From assembly GCA_945862165.1 (NCBI GenBank), contig CAMAXI010000011.1, positions 1 through 64,000 of the forward strand: DNA of 64,000 nt. Direction: 5' to 3'. Positions 17,304 through 27,133 of the stretch are shown here, in pieces. Made by a program: the position numbers and the translations under genes. The stretch's first letter is position 1; each line of letters begins with the position of its first letter. The notes beneath the pieces are model-generated. The model did no database searches. It saw nothing but the letters and a program-made list of their open reading frames with translations, and had not been told where the DNA came from. The DNA is from Chryseobacterium gleum. GTDB lineage: Bacteria > Bacteroidota > Bacteroidia > Flavobacteriales_D > Crocinitomicaceae.

Positions 17304-20267
17304 TTATGCTAGCTCTTTTCTCTTCTTTCGGTCTACATAGATTATGGAAATCAAAGCAAGAATAACTATAATTGAAGATGTAGCAGCTAAAGTACCTGCT
17401 GTATGATATGCAGTCAAGTCAAATGTGAATTCAATTGTATGCTTCCCTTTAGGTAATTTTAAACCACGAAGGAAATAATCCACTTTTGCTATTGCAACCT
17501 CTTTTCCATCAATTGTTGCTTTCCAACCATCTGCATAATATACTTCAGAGAATATTGCTAATTGCTCCGAACTAGCGTTTGATACATAAGTGATTTTATT
17601 TGGTGCATAACTTTTCATTGAAATTGTACCTTCTCCTGAAAATAATTGTTTGTTTACTTTATTAAACTCGGATTCTAATATAACTGCTTCATCTCTTGGA
17701 TTAAATTCTTCGCTATTTTTAATTTTTACAAGTTTTAAGAAGGATTTAGCGGTATCTAATTCCAATGTTTGAACCGGAACTAAATTCGTTTTTCCATTAA
17801 TATCCATAACGAACATTGCTTCCATACCTTCTACAATTCCAGAAGACATAGGTACAGCTATTGTATCGCCCTTTAATACATATTGTAATTTATCAGATGT
17901 GTATACTTTAGCACTTTTTTGAATTTTTCCGTTTACAATAAGTGAACCTAGTGATTGATTTTCAATTTGATAAACAGAACCTAAAGCTCGGATTTCATCA
18001 TTTGGTGTCTTAAATTTGGATACTTTTTTCACGAACCAAGCATTTCCTAAAGCATTTGGATTAGGTTGAGCTTCAGTACCATTTTGAATAAAATATTTCA
18101 CATTCATCATATCGTAAATTTTATAATTCGAATTTGCAATATGAAAATCAAATACATTTTGAATGGCACGTAATTTTGCACCATGGTATCCGCCAAGTGC
18201 TTTGTGGAAATAAGAAGATGTTGCACTATTAAATCCTCCAGATAAATCAAACACTCGGTAGTTTGTGTTACGATTAAGCGTTGCAAATTTGTATGCATCT
18301 ATTAAATTACGTTCTGCAGGACCTGTTATTTCTAAATCAAAAGCTTTTTGTTTTGCTTCACTTTCTGCTTTTGAAATTTTCGATTTTAAGGCAGGTTGTG
18401 CTAGTAATTCATTTTCCAATATTTTATAATCCGCAGATGTAGCTGCTGTTGCAAACATGGAATTTCCTTTCTCTACCCAATATTTATAACCATTACCCTG
18501 TTCTTGGTTCCCTAAATAATTATTTGCAACAGGGATTAAATCTAGCGCCACTAAAACTACTAATCCTATAATAACATACTCTGTTTTTAGTTCGGTATAA
18601 AATAGAATTGCTAATAATGAAATTGTTAAAAACAAGAATATCAAGGAACGATTCATACTACTATCGAAAATAGATGCTCGAACTGTTTTCATAGCATCGT
18701 AACTTTTTTGATATGGAATCACCTGTTGGTTAACAAATTGATCTACTTGTTGCGGATTATTGATGTCTAATTGATATTGTGTCATTAGATCAGCAGGATT
18801 CATGCCCGATAATTGTTGTCGAATACTTGATGCAACATTATCTAATTGTGCTTTGTCTCCGGCAGACTCGTAATTATCCCCAAGACCTATTGCTTTCACT
18901 AAAAATAAAAATACAAATGCAACTCCTGAAGTGATTAAAAATAATTTCTTTTTTGTTTTTAATGTTTCACGTTCTTTGACTAATAGATCTAAAAACAACA
19001 CCCCTAAAATTGGAATACATAATTCAACCATTACTAATATGATTGTTACTGCTCTAAATTTGTTGTAACCTGGGATATGATCCAAAAAGAAGTCAGTTAA
19101 CCCCATAAAGTTTTTACCCCAAGACAACATTAATGTTAATAATGTTACAGCTAATAATGCCCATTTAACAGGGTTTTTTAAAAATACTAGACCTAAAAAG
19201 GCTAAGAAAAAAACAATGATTCCAATATACACTGGGCCAGATGTCATTGGTTGATCTCCCCAATACACAGGTAAATTCAAAACCCCTTTAGCTTCTTCTG
19301 GAGATAGCTCCATATTTTCAACTTCTTCAGCGAATGGACTTTCTCCTAAAGCAACTGTTCCACCTCCTTTTACATAAGGAGAAATTAATGTGAAGGATTC
19401 GCCTACACCGTAACTCCATTGTGTAATGTAATCTTTATCTAAACCAGACGTAGAGTTTTCTGCATTAGATACTCCATTTGGTGTAATTGTTACATCATTA
19501 CCGCCACGAATTGTATGTTTTGCATAATCATTTGTCAAATAGATATTTCCAAAGTTGGTTAAGAATGCTAGAAAATAAGCAATGATTAAACCTCCTGAAG
19601 CAAATAAGAAGTTTTTATATGTCTTTTTCAAAATTGCATCCACCAAAAATACTACACCAATACAAAGTAATAATATCCCTAGGTAATAGGTAACTTGTAA
19701 ATGGTTCATGGATAATTCAAAAATCATGAAAATAGCAGATAAGACTAATCCCCACCGTAAATTCCGTTGATAAGCCATGATAAAAGCTCCAACAACAGGA
19801 GCCATAAAAGCGACTGCTAATGCTTTTGTATTATGTCCAGCTTGGATTATTATCATATCATAACTCGAAAAACCAAAAGCAATTGCGCCCAATAATCCTA
19901 CCCATGGATTAATCCGAACACACATAGCAAATATGTAAAAACCTAGCATATAAAGTAATACAATACCTGCAGGTAAAGGAAATAATTTAGCATAAGCATT
20001 TACTACTTCCTTCATATAATTCCCTTGATATAACAAAGAAATTTGAACACTTGGCATACCACCAAACATCGAATTCGTCCACAGCGTTTCATCTCCAGTT
20101 TGCTGTCTGAAATCTTCTATCTCATGGGAAGCCCCACTAAATTGTTCAATATCATGTTGCTTTAAACCATATCCTTCGAATTGAAGTTTGAAGTAAATCA
20201 GAGTTACTAGAATCATTATTCCGATTGCCGTAAAATGTTTCCAATTAGCTTTTAAAAAAGTATTCAT
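17304..20267 (-). CDS. YfhO-family membrane protein (putative GT-C glycosyltransferase)
   Basis: The protein has about 987 residues. The N-terminal two thirds contain about 12-13 membrane segments with an extracytoplasmic N-terminal loop HDIEQFSGASHEIEDFRQQT, which holds acidic residues like those of GT-C transferases. The C-terminal third is soluble with a beta-rich domain ending YADGWKATIDGKEVAIAK, followed by a final membrane helix and RKKRKEL. YfhO proteins help glycosylate lipoteichoic acid in Firmicutes; the role in Bacteroidota is not settled. An upstream in-frame ATG at 20330 would add 21 residues and overlap the previous gene, but the start at 20267 (MNTFLKANW) fits the family better. 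Confidence 0.85.
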   Translation of the reverse strand: MNTFLKANWKHFTAIGIMILVTLIYFKLQFEGYGLKQHDIEQFSGASHEIEDFRQQTGDETLWTNSMFGGMPSVQISLLYQGNYMKEVVNAYAKLFPLPAGIVLLYMLGFYIFAMCVRINPWVGLLGAIAFGFSSYDMIIIQAGHNTKALAVAFMAPVVGAFIMAYQRNLRWGLVLSAIFMIFELSMNHLQVTYYLGILLLCIGVVFLVDAILKKTYKNFLFASGGLIIAYFLAFLTNFGNIYLTNDYAKHTIRGGNDVTITPNGVSNAENSTSGLDKDYITQWSYGVGESFTLISPYVKGGGTVALGESPFAEEVENMELSPEEAKGVLNLPVYWGDQPMTSGPVYIGIIVFFLAFLGLVFLKNPVKWALLAVTLLTLMLSWGKNFMGLTDFFLDHIPGYNKFRAVTIILVMVELCIPILGVLFLDLLVKERETLKTKKKLFLITSGVAFVFLFLVKAIGLGDNYESAGDKAQLDNVASSIRQQLSGMNPADLMTQYQLDINNPQQVDQFVNQQVIPYQKSYDAMKTVRASIFDSSMNRSLIFLFLTISLLAILFYTELKTEYVIIGLVVLVALDLIPVANNYLGNQEQGNGYKYWVEKGNSMFATAATSADYKILENELLAQPALKSKISKAESEAKQKAFDLEITGPAERNLIDAYKFATLNRNTNYRVFDLSGGFNSATSSYFHKALGGYHGAKLRAIQNVFDFHIANSNYKIYDMMNVKYFIQNGTEAQPNPNALGNAWFVKKVSKFKTPNDEIRALGSVYQIENQSLGSLIVNGKIQKSAKVYTSDKLQYVLKGDTIAVPMSSGIVEGMEAMFVMDINGKTNLVPVQTLELDTAKSFLKLVKIKNSEEFNPRDEAVILESEFNKVNKQLFSGEGTISMKSYAPNKITYVSNASSEQLAIFSEVYYADGWKATIDGKEVAIAKVDYFLRGLKLPKGKHTIEFTFDLTAYHTAGTLAATSSIIVILALISIIYVDRKKRKELA

Positions 20268-20326
20268 ATATTTTATTTTAAAATAGAAAAATCCACAGCC
20301 TTTAACTATGGATTTTCTGTAATTAT

Positions 20327-20581
20327 TCATTTTATTTCTTCGTAATCTATGTCTTTAACATCGTTTGAATTAACATTTGTTACAATCGAAATTTTACCTT
20401 TATTTCGTTCAAAATCTGCTTTTTGCTTCTGAATTTCATCTTGTTCTCCTCTAAATCTACTCTGTTCGGCAATATTTCGTTTTGCTACCAGTAGTTGTCC
20501 TAAATATTTTAGTGCAACCATCGCTCCTAGAAGCATCAGAATTGTTTTTAAGACTCCTGAGACACTTGCCGTAACAACCAT
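20327..20581 (-). CDS. DUF4834 family small membrane protein
   Basis: The 84-residue protein begins with a single membrane helix (SGVLKTILMLLGAMVALKYLGQL), continues with a basic amphipathic stretch NIAEQSRFRGEQDEIQKQK, and ends in the acidic signature DIDYEEIK. This order, helix, charged linker and short D/E-Y-E-E tail, is that of DUF4834. The function is unknown, but the family is conserved next to yfhO-like genes in Bacteroidota. It is one base from carB upstream and lies just before the yfhO-like gene, so all are probably co-transcribed. The protein is probably anchored in the inner membrane with its tail in the cytoplasm. Confidence 0.85.
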   Translation of the reverse strand: MVVTASVSGVLKTILMLLGAMVALKYLGQLLVAKRNIAEQSRFRGEQDEIQKQKADFERNKGKISIVTNVNSNDVKDIDYEEIK

Positions 20582-20582
20582 T

Positions 20583-23399
20583 TTATCTAGATAAGTGCAT
20601 GTTACGTTCAGAATAAATCTTCGTGAAGAATGGGTCTTTCAAATCTTTGATGAATCGAATACCTTCTCCTGTAGATTTCATTTCAGGACCTAATTCCTTT
20701 TTCACATCTGGAAATTTTTCATACGAGAAAACAGGAATTTTAATTGCATATCCTTCACGTTTAGGATTGAAATTAAAATCTTTCACTTTGGAATGTCCTA
20801 GCATAACTTTAGTTGCATAGTTTACATACGGTTCGTCGTATGCTTTTGCAATAAAAGGTACAGTTCTAGATGCTCTTGGATTTGCTTCGATGACATAAAC
20901 TTTATCATCTTTAATTGCAAATTGGATGTTAATTAATCCTTTTGTTTTCAATGCTAATGCCACCTTTTTCGTAATATCTTCTATTTGAAGCATTACGAAA
21001 TCCCCTAAATTATATGGTGGTAGTAAAGCATATGAATCACCAGAGTGAATACCAGCAGGTTCTATATGTTGCATGATTCCTATGATATACACATCTTCCC
21101 CGTCACAAATAGCATCTGCTTCTGCCTCGATAGCTCCTCCAATAAAGTGATCTAATAAAATTTGGTTACTTCCCATCTCTCCGATGATATCCACAACGTG
21201 ATGCTCTAATTCTTCTTTATTGATGACAATTTTCATTTTTTGTCCACCCAATACATAGGAAGGTCTCACTAATAATGGAAATCCTAATTCATCCGATAAA
21301 ACCAATGCTTGTTCTGCATCCTGAACAATCCCATATTTAGGGAATAGAATGTTATTTTCTTCTAATAGTTTAGAAAAACGTCCTCTATCCTCCGCTAAAT
21401 CAAGTGCTTCATAACTAGTGCCAAGAATTTTGATCCCGAATCGGTTTAATTTTTCTGCTAATTTTAATGCAGTTTGCCCACCTAATTGAACGATTACTCC
21501 TTCTGGTTTTTCGTGTTGAATAATATCATAAATATGTTCCCAGAAAACAGGCTCGAAATATAATTTATCTGCAGTATCAAAATCGGTAGAAACAGTTTCA
21601 GGATTACAATTAATCATAATTGTCTCATATCCACATTCTTTTGCAGCTAGCACACCATGTACACAACTATAATCAAATTCAATTCCTTGTCCGATACGAT
21701 TTGGTCCTGAACCTAATACAACTACTTTTTTCTTGTCTGATACAATACTTTCGTTCTCGTATTCAAACGTTGAATAATAATATGGTGTTTTTGCTTCAAA
21801 TTCTGCTGCACATGTATCTACTAATTTAAATACACGTTTGATACCCATTTCTGTACGTTTTGTGTGTACTTCGGATTCTAAACAACGTAATAAATGAGCA
21901 ATTTGTCTATCTGCATATCCTTTTTGTTTTGCAGTAAACAATAAATCTTGCGGTATATTTCCTAAATGGAATTTCTCCATTTTACGCTCTAACTTAATTA
22001 AATCTTCAATTTGTTTTAAGAACCAAACATCGATTTTAGTTTTCTCGTGAATTGTTTTAAAAGGAATTCCCAATTTAATTGCATCGTAAACATGGAATAA
22101 ACGATTCCAAGAAGCGAACTCTAACGAATGCAAAATTTGTTCCTGATTTGTTAATTCTTTTCCATCTGCACCTAATCCATTTCGGTCAATTTCTAAAGAT
22201 TGACATGCTTTTTGTAAAGCCTCTTGGAAAGAACGACCAATTCCCATTACTTCTCCAACAGACTTCATTTGAAGTCCAAGTTTTCGATCAGTTCCAGGGA
22301 ATTTATTAAAGTTCCAACGTGGTATTTTTACAATTACGTAGTCTAACGTTGGTTCAAACAACGCAGAGGTACTTTTTGTAATTTGATTTTTTAATTCATC
22401 TAAATTGTATCCAATCGCTAATTTCGCAGCGATTTTCGCAATAGGATATCCAGTTGCTTTGGAAGCTAAGGCAGAAGAACGAGAAACACGAGGATTAATT
22501 TCAATCGCAATAATATCTTCCTTTTCGTCTGGAGAAATCGCAAATTGCACGTTACATCCACCAGCGAAATTACCAATAGAACGCATCATGTGAATCGCCA
22601 TATCTCGCATACGCTGAAAAGTTGTATCCGAAAGTGTCATTGCTGGTGCAACCGTAATGGAATCACCCGTATGAATTCCAAGTGGATCAAAATTTTCTAT
22701 AGAACAAATAATAACAACATTATCATTATTATCTCTTAACAACTCTAATTCATATTCTTTCCAACCTAAAAGGGCCTTATCAATCATCACCTCATGAATT
22801 GGCGATAATTGCAAACCTCTTTCAAGTAAGCTATCAAATTCTTTGGGGTCGTGCACCACAGACGCTCCCGCACCACCTAGTGTGTAGGAAGCACGTATGC
22901 ACAATGGGAAACCAAATTCTTGTGCAATTTCTTTTCCTTCTAAAAATGATTTAGCTGTTTTTTGAGGTGCCATACCAACACCTATTCTGCCCATCAATTC
23001 GCGGAATTCTTCGCGGTTTTCCGTGATATCAATCGCAGCAATATCAACGCCGATCATTTTCACTCCATATTCCTCCCAAATACCCATCTCCTCACATTTC
23101 ATCGCAAGATTTAATCCGGTTTGTCCGCCCATTGTAGGTAAAACAGCATCAATTTTGTGCGATTGAAGAATTTTAACGATATATTCTGGTTCTAAAGGCC
23201 ATAAATAAACATTATCCGCAACTATTTTATCTGTCATGATTGTTGCCGGATTGGAGTTGATCAATGTTACTTCGATACCTTCTTCTCTTAAGGAACGAGC
23301 AGCTTGTGAGCCGGAGTAATCAAATTCGCAAGCTTGTCCAATGACAATAGGTCCACTTCCGATGATTAATACTGATTTTATGGATTCGTTTTTAGGCAT
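20583..23399 (-). CDS. carB: Carbamoyl-phosphate synthase large subunit
   Basis: The 938-residue protein has the two tandem ATP-grasp halves of CarB. The first half opens with VLIIGSGPIVIGQACEFDYSG and has INSNPATIMTD and ASYTLGGAGAS. The second opens with VVLGSGPNRIGQGIEFDYS, with MINCNPETVSTDFD, VRPSYVLGGQKM and FAIKDDKVYVIEANPRASRTV. It makes carbamoyl phosphate for pyrimidine and arginine synthesis together with CarA. E. coli CarB is about 1070 residues; this protein ends just after the second ATP-grasp half, so the MGS-like regulatory domain is absent, as in other flavobacterial CarB proteins. carA is not adjacent. A promoter of the right geometry lies upstream. Confidence 0.95.
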   Translation of the reverse strand: MPKNESIKSVLIIGSGPIVIGQACEFDYSGSQAARSLREEGIEVTLINSNPATIMTDKIVADNVYLWPLEPEYIVKILQSHKIDAVLPTMGGQTGLNLAMKCEEMGIWEEYGVKMIGVDIAAIDITENREEFRELMGRIGVGMAPQKTAKSFLEGKEIAQEFGFPLCIRASYTLGGAGASVVHDPKEFDSLLERGLQLSPIHEVMIDKALLGWKEYELELLRDNNDNVVIICSIENFDPLGIHTGDSITVAPAMTLSDTTFQRMRDMAIHMMRSIGNFAGGCNVQFAISPDEKEDIIAIEINPRVSRSSALASKATGYPIAKIAAKLAIGYNLDELKNQITKSTSALFEPTLDYVIVKIPRWNFNKFPGTDRKLGLQMKSVGEVMGIGRSFQEALQKACQSLEIDRNGLGADGKELTNQEQILHSLEFASWNRLFHVYDAIKLGIPFKTIHEKTKIDVWFLKQIEDLIKLERKMEKFHLGNIPQDLLFTAKQKGYADRQIAHLLRCLESEVHTKRTEMGIKRVFKLVDTCAAEFEAKTPYYYSTFEYENESIVSDKKKVVVLGSGPNRIGQGIEFDYSCVHGVLAAKECGYETIMINCNPETVSTDFDTADKLYFEPVFWEHIYDIIQHEKPEGVIVQLGGQTALKLAEKLNRFGIKILGTSYEALDLAEDRGRFSKLLEENNILFPKYGIVQDAEQALVLSDELGFPLLVRPSYVLGGQKMKIVINKEELEHHVVDIIGEMGSNQILLDHFIGGAIEAEADAICDGEDVYIIGIMQHIEPAGIHSGDSYALLPPYNLGDFVMLQIEDITKKVALALKTKGLINIQFAIKDDKVYVIEANPRASRTVPFIAKAYDEPYVNYATKVMLGHSKVKDFNFNPKREGYAIKIPVFSYEKFPDVKKELGPEMKSTGEGIRFIKDLKDPFFTKIYSERNMHLSR

Positions 23400-23454
23400 A
23401 AAATGCGCTTAATTTAGATTTCAATTTTACAAATAGTTAACTACAAATTGAGTG

Positions 23455-23485
23455 CAAATTTAACTAAATATTGTTGGTAGACAAA
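23455..23485 (-). promoter_or_regulatory. Promoter of the carB run
   Basis: Read on the minus strand, TTTG (complement of CAAA 23482-23485) is followed after 19 bases by TAAATTTG (complement of CAAATTTA 23455-23462). This is a good match to the Bacteroidota TTTG/TAnnTTTG promoter. It is about 55 bases before the carB ATG. Confidence 0.7.
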
Positions 23486-23527
23486 TGAAAAATATAAAAA
23501 GAAATTAACGACTTATCAACGAATAAT

Positions 23528-24487
23528 TCAATTTGTGAATAGCTTTATTTTATTCTTTTTTTCAATTTCTTTACAGACCTGAATCCCACCTGTATGTATA
23601 AATAATATCGTTTTATTATTATACGAACCTCCCTCTAATTCCTGAAGCATACCATAAAATGCTTTTGCAGTATATATTGGGTCTAAAGGGAGTTTATACA
23701 TCTTATACATTTCTTGAATAAAAGCGAGTAATTCAGAAGTATATTTCCCATATCCTCCAAAATGATAATCAGGATGAAATATCACATCATCAAGTAGCTC
23801 TTTTGCTAAGTCGTCTTGAAATAAAAACCATTTTAGTTTGCCAAACATTTCTTCATACGCATCAAATCCTTTCAAGACTGGAATTACATGTAATTTGCTA
23901 TTAGCAGGTTTACCTAGTAAAAGTCCACAACTAGTTGCTGTTGTACCTTGTGCTACAAAAACTTCATCCACAGGTTCATTTATTTCTTTCCAAATTTCCT
24001 GACAACCAACCATTCCAAGATAATTCCCCCCTCCTTCTGGAACAAAATAAAAATTAGTATGTTCCGCTTTTACTTCGTCGATATATTGTTTATCATTTCG
24101 AAGTGCATATTCCTCTCTAGGTATAAAAATTAATTGCATTCCAAGTTCCGCGCACCGTTTAAGTGTGTTATTCGCATTTTCAGTTAATTCTTCGCCACGA
24201 ACAAAACCTATACTTTTAATATTTGCGCGATTAGTAGCGGATGCAGTTGCAAGTAAATGATTAGAATATGCTCCACCAAATGTGAAAACACCTGCGTAGT
24301 TACTCTGTTGAACTTGTAATAAATTATATTTTAGTTTACGCCATTTATTCCCGGAAACTTCTTCATGAATCAGGTCATCTCGTTTAATATAAAGTTTAAT
24401 TCCTCTAGCGTTAAATCTAGGAATGTTTATTTCCTGAAGAATGGATAACGATGTGTCAAATAAAGGAGAGTTTGTTTCCGTATTCAT
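23528..24487 (-). CDS. PLP-dependent enzyme, ACC deaminase/D-cysteine desulfhydrase-like
   Basis: The 319-residue protein belongs to the tryptophan-synthase-beta (fold II) PLP group. The N-terminal lysine motif EVSGNKWRKLKYNL holds the likely Schiff-base lysine, followed by GVFTFGGAYSNHLLATA, the phosphate-binding region of the ACC deaminase/DcyD branch. Later parts include FVPEGGGNYLGMVG and AQGTTATSCGLLLG. Enzymes of this branch deaminate 1-aminocyclopropane-1-carboxylate or degrade D-cysteine. The sequence does not clearly settle which; the D-cysteine branch is the commoner annotation. The gene is monocistronic, divergent from gcvT, with a -7 box directly at its start. It is of normal length. 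Confidence 0.82.
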   Translation of the reverse strand: MNTETNSPLFDTSLSILQEINIPRFNARGIKLYIKRDDLIHEEVSGNKWRKLKYNLLQVQQSNYAGVFTFGGAYSNHLLATASATNRANIKSIGFVRGEELTENANNTLKRCAELGMQLIFIPREEYALRNDKQYIDEVKAEHTNFYFVPEGGGNYLGMVGCQEIWKEINEPVDEVFVAQGTTATSCGLLLGKPANSKLHVIPVLKGFDAYEEMFGKLKWFLFQDDLAKELLDDVIFHPDYHFGGYGKYTSELLAFIQEMYKMYKLPLDPIYTAKAFYGMLQELEGGSYNNKTILFIHTGGIQVCKEIEKKNKIKLFTN

Positions 24488-24491
24488 GGTT

Positions 24492-24499
24492 CAAATATA
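24492..24499 (-). promoter_or_regulatory. -7 box of the PLP-enzyme gene
   Basis: On the minus strand this reads TATATTTG, a match to TAnnTTTG, ending 4 bases before the ATG at 24487. Transcription would start almost at the start codon, so the mRNA may be leaderless. Confidence 0.4.
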
Positions 24500-24523
24500 T
24501 TACAATATCACTGCTTGATTGTG

Positions 24524-24551
24524 TTTGTCAACAAAATAAATTCTACTTTTG
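24524..24551 (+). promoter_or_regulatory. Promoter of gcvT
   Basis: TTTG at 24524-24527 is followed by TACTTTTG at 24544-24551, a match to the -33/-7 pair with a 16-base spacer, slightly short. The -7 box lies 18 bases before the gcvT ATG. It overlaps the upstream region of the divergent PLP gene. Confidence 0.55.
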
Positions 24552-24569
24552 CCAAAAGAAAATTATTAA

Positions 24570-25652
24570 ATGAAAAATACAGCTTTAACAGAAAAACACA
24601 TTGCGCTTGGAGCGAAAATGGTACCGTTTGCAGGATACAACATGCCTGTACAATACGAAGGAGTGATCCTAGAACACGAAACAGTGCGTAATGGGGTTGG
24701 TGTTTTTGACGTTTCTCACATGGGTGAGTTTTTATTGACAGGACCAAAAGCTTTAGATTTAATTCAAAAAGTTACTTCGAACGATGCCTCCACTCTAGTT
24801 GTAGGTAAAGCACAATATAGCTGTCTTCCAAATGGTAAAGGAGGAATTGTAGATGATTTAATTGTCTATAAAATGAAAGAAGAGCAATATCTATTAGTGG
24901 TAAATGCTTCGAATATCGATAAAGATTGGGATTGGATTTCTTCGCATAATGATTTAGGAGTGGAGATGAAAAATATCTCGGATGATTATTCTTTATTAGC
25001 AATTCAGGGGCCAAAAGCCGCTGAAGCGATGCAATCTTTAACATCCGTAGATTTAAAAGCCATTCCTTACTATAATTTCGTTGTAGGTGAATTCGCAGGT
25101 GTTGAACATGTAATCATTTCAGCAACAGGCTATACTGGTTCTGGAGGTTTTGAAATTTACGTGAAAAATGATGCGGTAAATGCATTATGGGATAAAATAT
25201 TTGAAGCAGGAGCACCTTTTGGAATTAAACCTATCGGATTAGCTGCTCGTGATACTTTACGTTTAGAAATGGGATTCTGTTTATATGGAAACGACATAAA
25301 CGATTCAACATCTCCTTTAGAAGCTGGTTTAGGCTGGATTACAAAATTCACCAAAGAATTTACAGATGCGGATTTTTTGAGAAAACAAAAAGAAGAAGGT
25401 GTTACGCGTAAATTAGTTGCTTTTGAAATGATTGATCGAGGAATTCCTCGTCATGACTACCCTATTGTAGATGCTGAAGGAAAAGAAATTGGAATTGTAA
25501 CTTCTGGGACTATGTCACCTTCTATGAAAATTGGTATCGGATTAGGTTATGTAACTTTAGAAAATTCCAAATTAGATTCTGAAATATTTGTTTCTATTAG
25601 AGATAAAGGAATTAAAGCAAAAGTGGTGAAACTGCCTTTCTACAAAAATTAA
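24570..25652 (+). CDS. gcvT: Glycine cleavage system aminomethyltransferase (T protein)
   Basis: The 360-residue protein starts with [29 protein letters not shown], the characteristic GcvT opening, followed by the folate-domain motif [15 protein letters not shown]. Later residues include [34 protein letters not shown] and LGYV near the C-terminus. T protein transfers the methylene group from the aminomethyl-lipoyl H protein to tetrahydrofolate with release of ammonia. gcvP and gcvH are not nearby, the common scattered state in Bacteroidota. No glycine riboswitch is present in the short leader. The length matches the family (about 360-370). A hairpin terminator follows. Confidence 0.95.
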   Translation: MKNTALTEKHIALGAKMVPFAGYNMPVQYEGVILEHETVRNGVGVFDVSHMGEFLLTGPKALDLIQKVTSNDASTLVVGKAQYSCLPNGKGGIVDDLIVYKMKEEQYLLVVNASNIDKDWDWISSHNDLGVEMKNISDDYSLLAIQGPKAAEAMQSLTSVDLKAIPYYNFVVGEFAGVEHVIISATGYTGSGGFEIYVKNDAVNALWDKIFEAGAPFGIKPIGLAARDTLRLEMGFCLYGNDINDSTSPLEAGLGWITKFTKEFTDADFLRKQKEEGVTRKLVAFEMIDRGIPRHDYPIVDAEGKEIGIVTSGTMSPSMKIGIGLGYVTLENSKLDSEIFVSIRDKGIKAKVVKLPFYKN

Positions 25653-25670
25653 GAACAAACTATAATTTTG

Positions 25671-25699
25671 AAAGCCGCATTGAGAGATGCGGTTTTTTT
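25671..25699 (+). terminator. Rho-independent terminator after gcvT
   Basis: GCCGCAT (25674-25680) and ATGCGGT (25686-25692) form a short stem, with one G-U pair, over a TGAGA loop, followed by T7. It ends inside the stop codon of the convergent CoA-transferase gene. Confidence 0.75.
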
Positions 25700-26753
25700 A
25701 GTTTATATCAAAAGAAATACTTGTTACACGCTTAGTAACCTGTCCTTCTATTACTTCTTCTCGCACTAAATCTTGCGCCGTTTTTTCATTAAAAACCTCT
25801 TCCAAGTTTTTTATGTGTCCACATGGAATATGATTCGTTAAAGCCCATTCTAATAACTCTGCTACCGTAAACTGTTTAACTCCTGGCTCCAGAAGTTTAG
25901 CCAATGCATCTCGATGAGTAACACGTGCTTGATTCGAAATAAACCTAGTATCATTCAGGTATTGAACTAACTCTAATTTATGGAGTAATTTTATAAATTG
26001 GTTATCACTACCAATTGCAAATGTAACCCTCTCCCCTTCTTTTGTTGTGAAAATTTCACCATAAGGTGCAATAGAAGGATGTAAACTTCCAATTCTTTGC
26101 GGAATCTTATTGGTCATTAAATAACTAGAAGCTTGATTGACCAAACTACATATAGCAGTTTTATACAGCGAAACATGAACGTCTTTACCAATTCCTGTTT
26201 TTTCGCGTGTTAATAAAGCGAGTAACAATCCTTCTTTTAATTGATGCGCTGTTAATACATCTATTAGAGCTACAGGCATTTTTATCGGGTCTGTTGTACT
26301 TAAACCATTCATTGACATGAAGCCGCTTTCTGCTTGCAAAATCAAATCATAAGCTACTCTATCAGAGTCCGATCCAAAGCCACTTACACGACCATGAATT
26401 AAACGAGGATTTATGGTATGTAAACGTTCCGATTCAATTCCAAATTTAGAGTAATCACTCGATTTAAAATTGGAAAGTAGAATGTCCGCTTCTTTAATTA
26501 ATTCCAAGAAAATATTTAAATCTGTCAAATTCAATAAATCCAGAGAGAAATATTTTTTCTTGTAATTTACACTAGAAAAGTAAGCAGATATAGTATCTGT
26601 GTTTTCCCCTGCGCCTTTCCACGTTCGGGTGATATCTTTATGTATTGGATGCTCAATTTTAATGACATCAGCTCCAAGTTCTGCAAAAAACATACCCACA
26701 GATGGACCTGCAAGTACCGTTGAAATATCCACAATTTTGAGATGAGAAAGCAT
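25698..26753 (-). CDS. CaiB/BaiF family CoA-transferase (class III)
   Basis: The 351-residue protein matches family III CoA-transferases: an N-terminal LKIVDISTVLAGPSVGMFFAELGADVIKIE, then YFSSVNYKKKYFSLDL, GFGSDSDRVAYDLILQAESGFMS, and the segment VALIDVLTAHQLKEGLL, which contains the conserved catalytic aspartate of the family (about residue 160). The enzyme moves CoA between carboxylic acids, but the acids are not predictable. The C-terminus is complete, with IPCGHIKNLEEVF and a short end. Its start overlaps the stop of the RlpA-like gene, so both are likely translated from one mRNA. Confidence 0.87.
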   Translation of the reverse strand: MLSHLKIVDISTVLAGPSVGMFFAELGADVIKIEHPIHKDITRTWKGAGENTDTISAYFSSVNYKKKYFSLDLLNLTDLNIFLELIKEADILLSNFKSSDYSKFGIESERLHTINPRLIHGRVSGFGSDSDRVAYDLILQAESGFMSMNGLSTTDPIKMPVALIDVLTAHQLKEGLLLALLTREKTGIGKDVHVSLYKTAICSLVNQASSYLMTNKIPQRIGSLHPSIAPYGEIFTTKEGERVTFAIGSDNQFIKLLHKLELVQYLNDTRFISNQARVTHRDALAKLLEPGVKQFTVAELLEWALTNHIPCGHIKNLEEVFNEKTAQDLVREEVIEGQVTKRVTSISFDIN

Positions 26754-27133
26754 TATTGTACTCGCTCTACCACTACTTGTGTAGTACCTTTACGAATAAA
26801 ATTCAATTCTTTTGCTGCTTTCTTAGATAAATCAATTAAGCGCTTTGCACTCTTAGGTAAACGATCATTGATTTTGACATAGACAACGGAATCGTTATTC
26901 AAATTTTGCACACGAACTATAGATCCAAAAGCTAATGTTTGATGCGCTGCCGTGTATTTATTTTGACTAAAAATTTCTCCAGAAGATGTTTGCCTTCCAT
27001 GAAATTTATTCGCGTAAAATGATGCGTGTCCTGATTCTAAATAACAATCTTTTTCAGGCAAAAATGCGTACAATGCAACAATCGCAAAGATTGAAAACGT
27101 AATTGTCCATAATTTTATCCACCTTGATTTCAT
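26753..27133 (-). CDS. RlpA-like double-psi beta-barrel protein
   Basis: The 126-residue protein has an N-terminal membrane helix (ITFSIFAIVALYAFLP) and one double-psi beta-barrel domain with GHASFYANKFHGRQTSSGE, TAAHQTLAFGS, and KINDRLPKSAKRLIDLSKKAA, the RlpA signature. RlpA proteins cleave or bind peptidoglycan glycans lacking stem peptides. No SPOR domain is present, so this is a short form of the family. The helix could be a signal peptide or an anchor; there is no lipobox. It sits just upstream of the CoA-transferase gene and the two stop/start codons overlap. Confidence 0.85.
   Translation of the reverse strand: MKSRWIKLWTITFSIFAIVALYAFLPEKDCYLESGHASFYANKFHGRQTSSGEIFSQNKYTAAHQTLAFGSIVRVQNLNNDSVVYVKINDRLPKSAKRLIDLSKKAAKELNFIRKGTTQVVVERVQ

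Noticed and set aside
24488-24569. Glycine riboswitch before gcvT
   Set aside because: Only about 18 bases lie between the -7 box and the start codon; there is no room for the aptamer.
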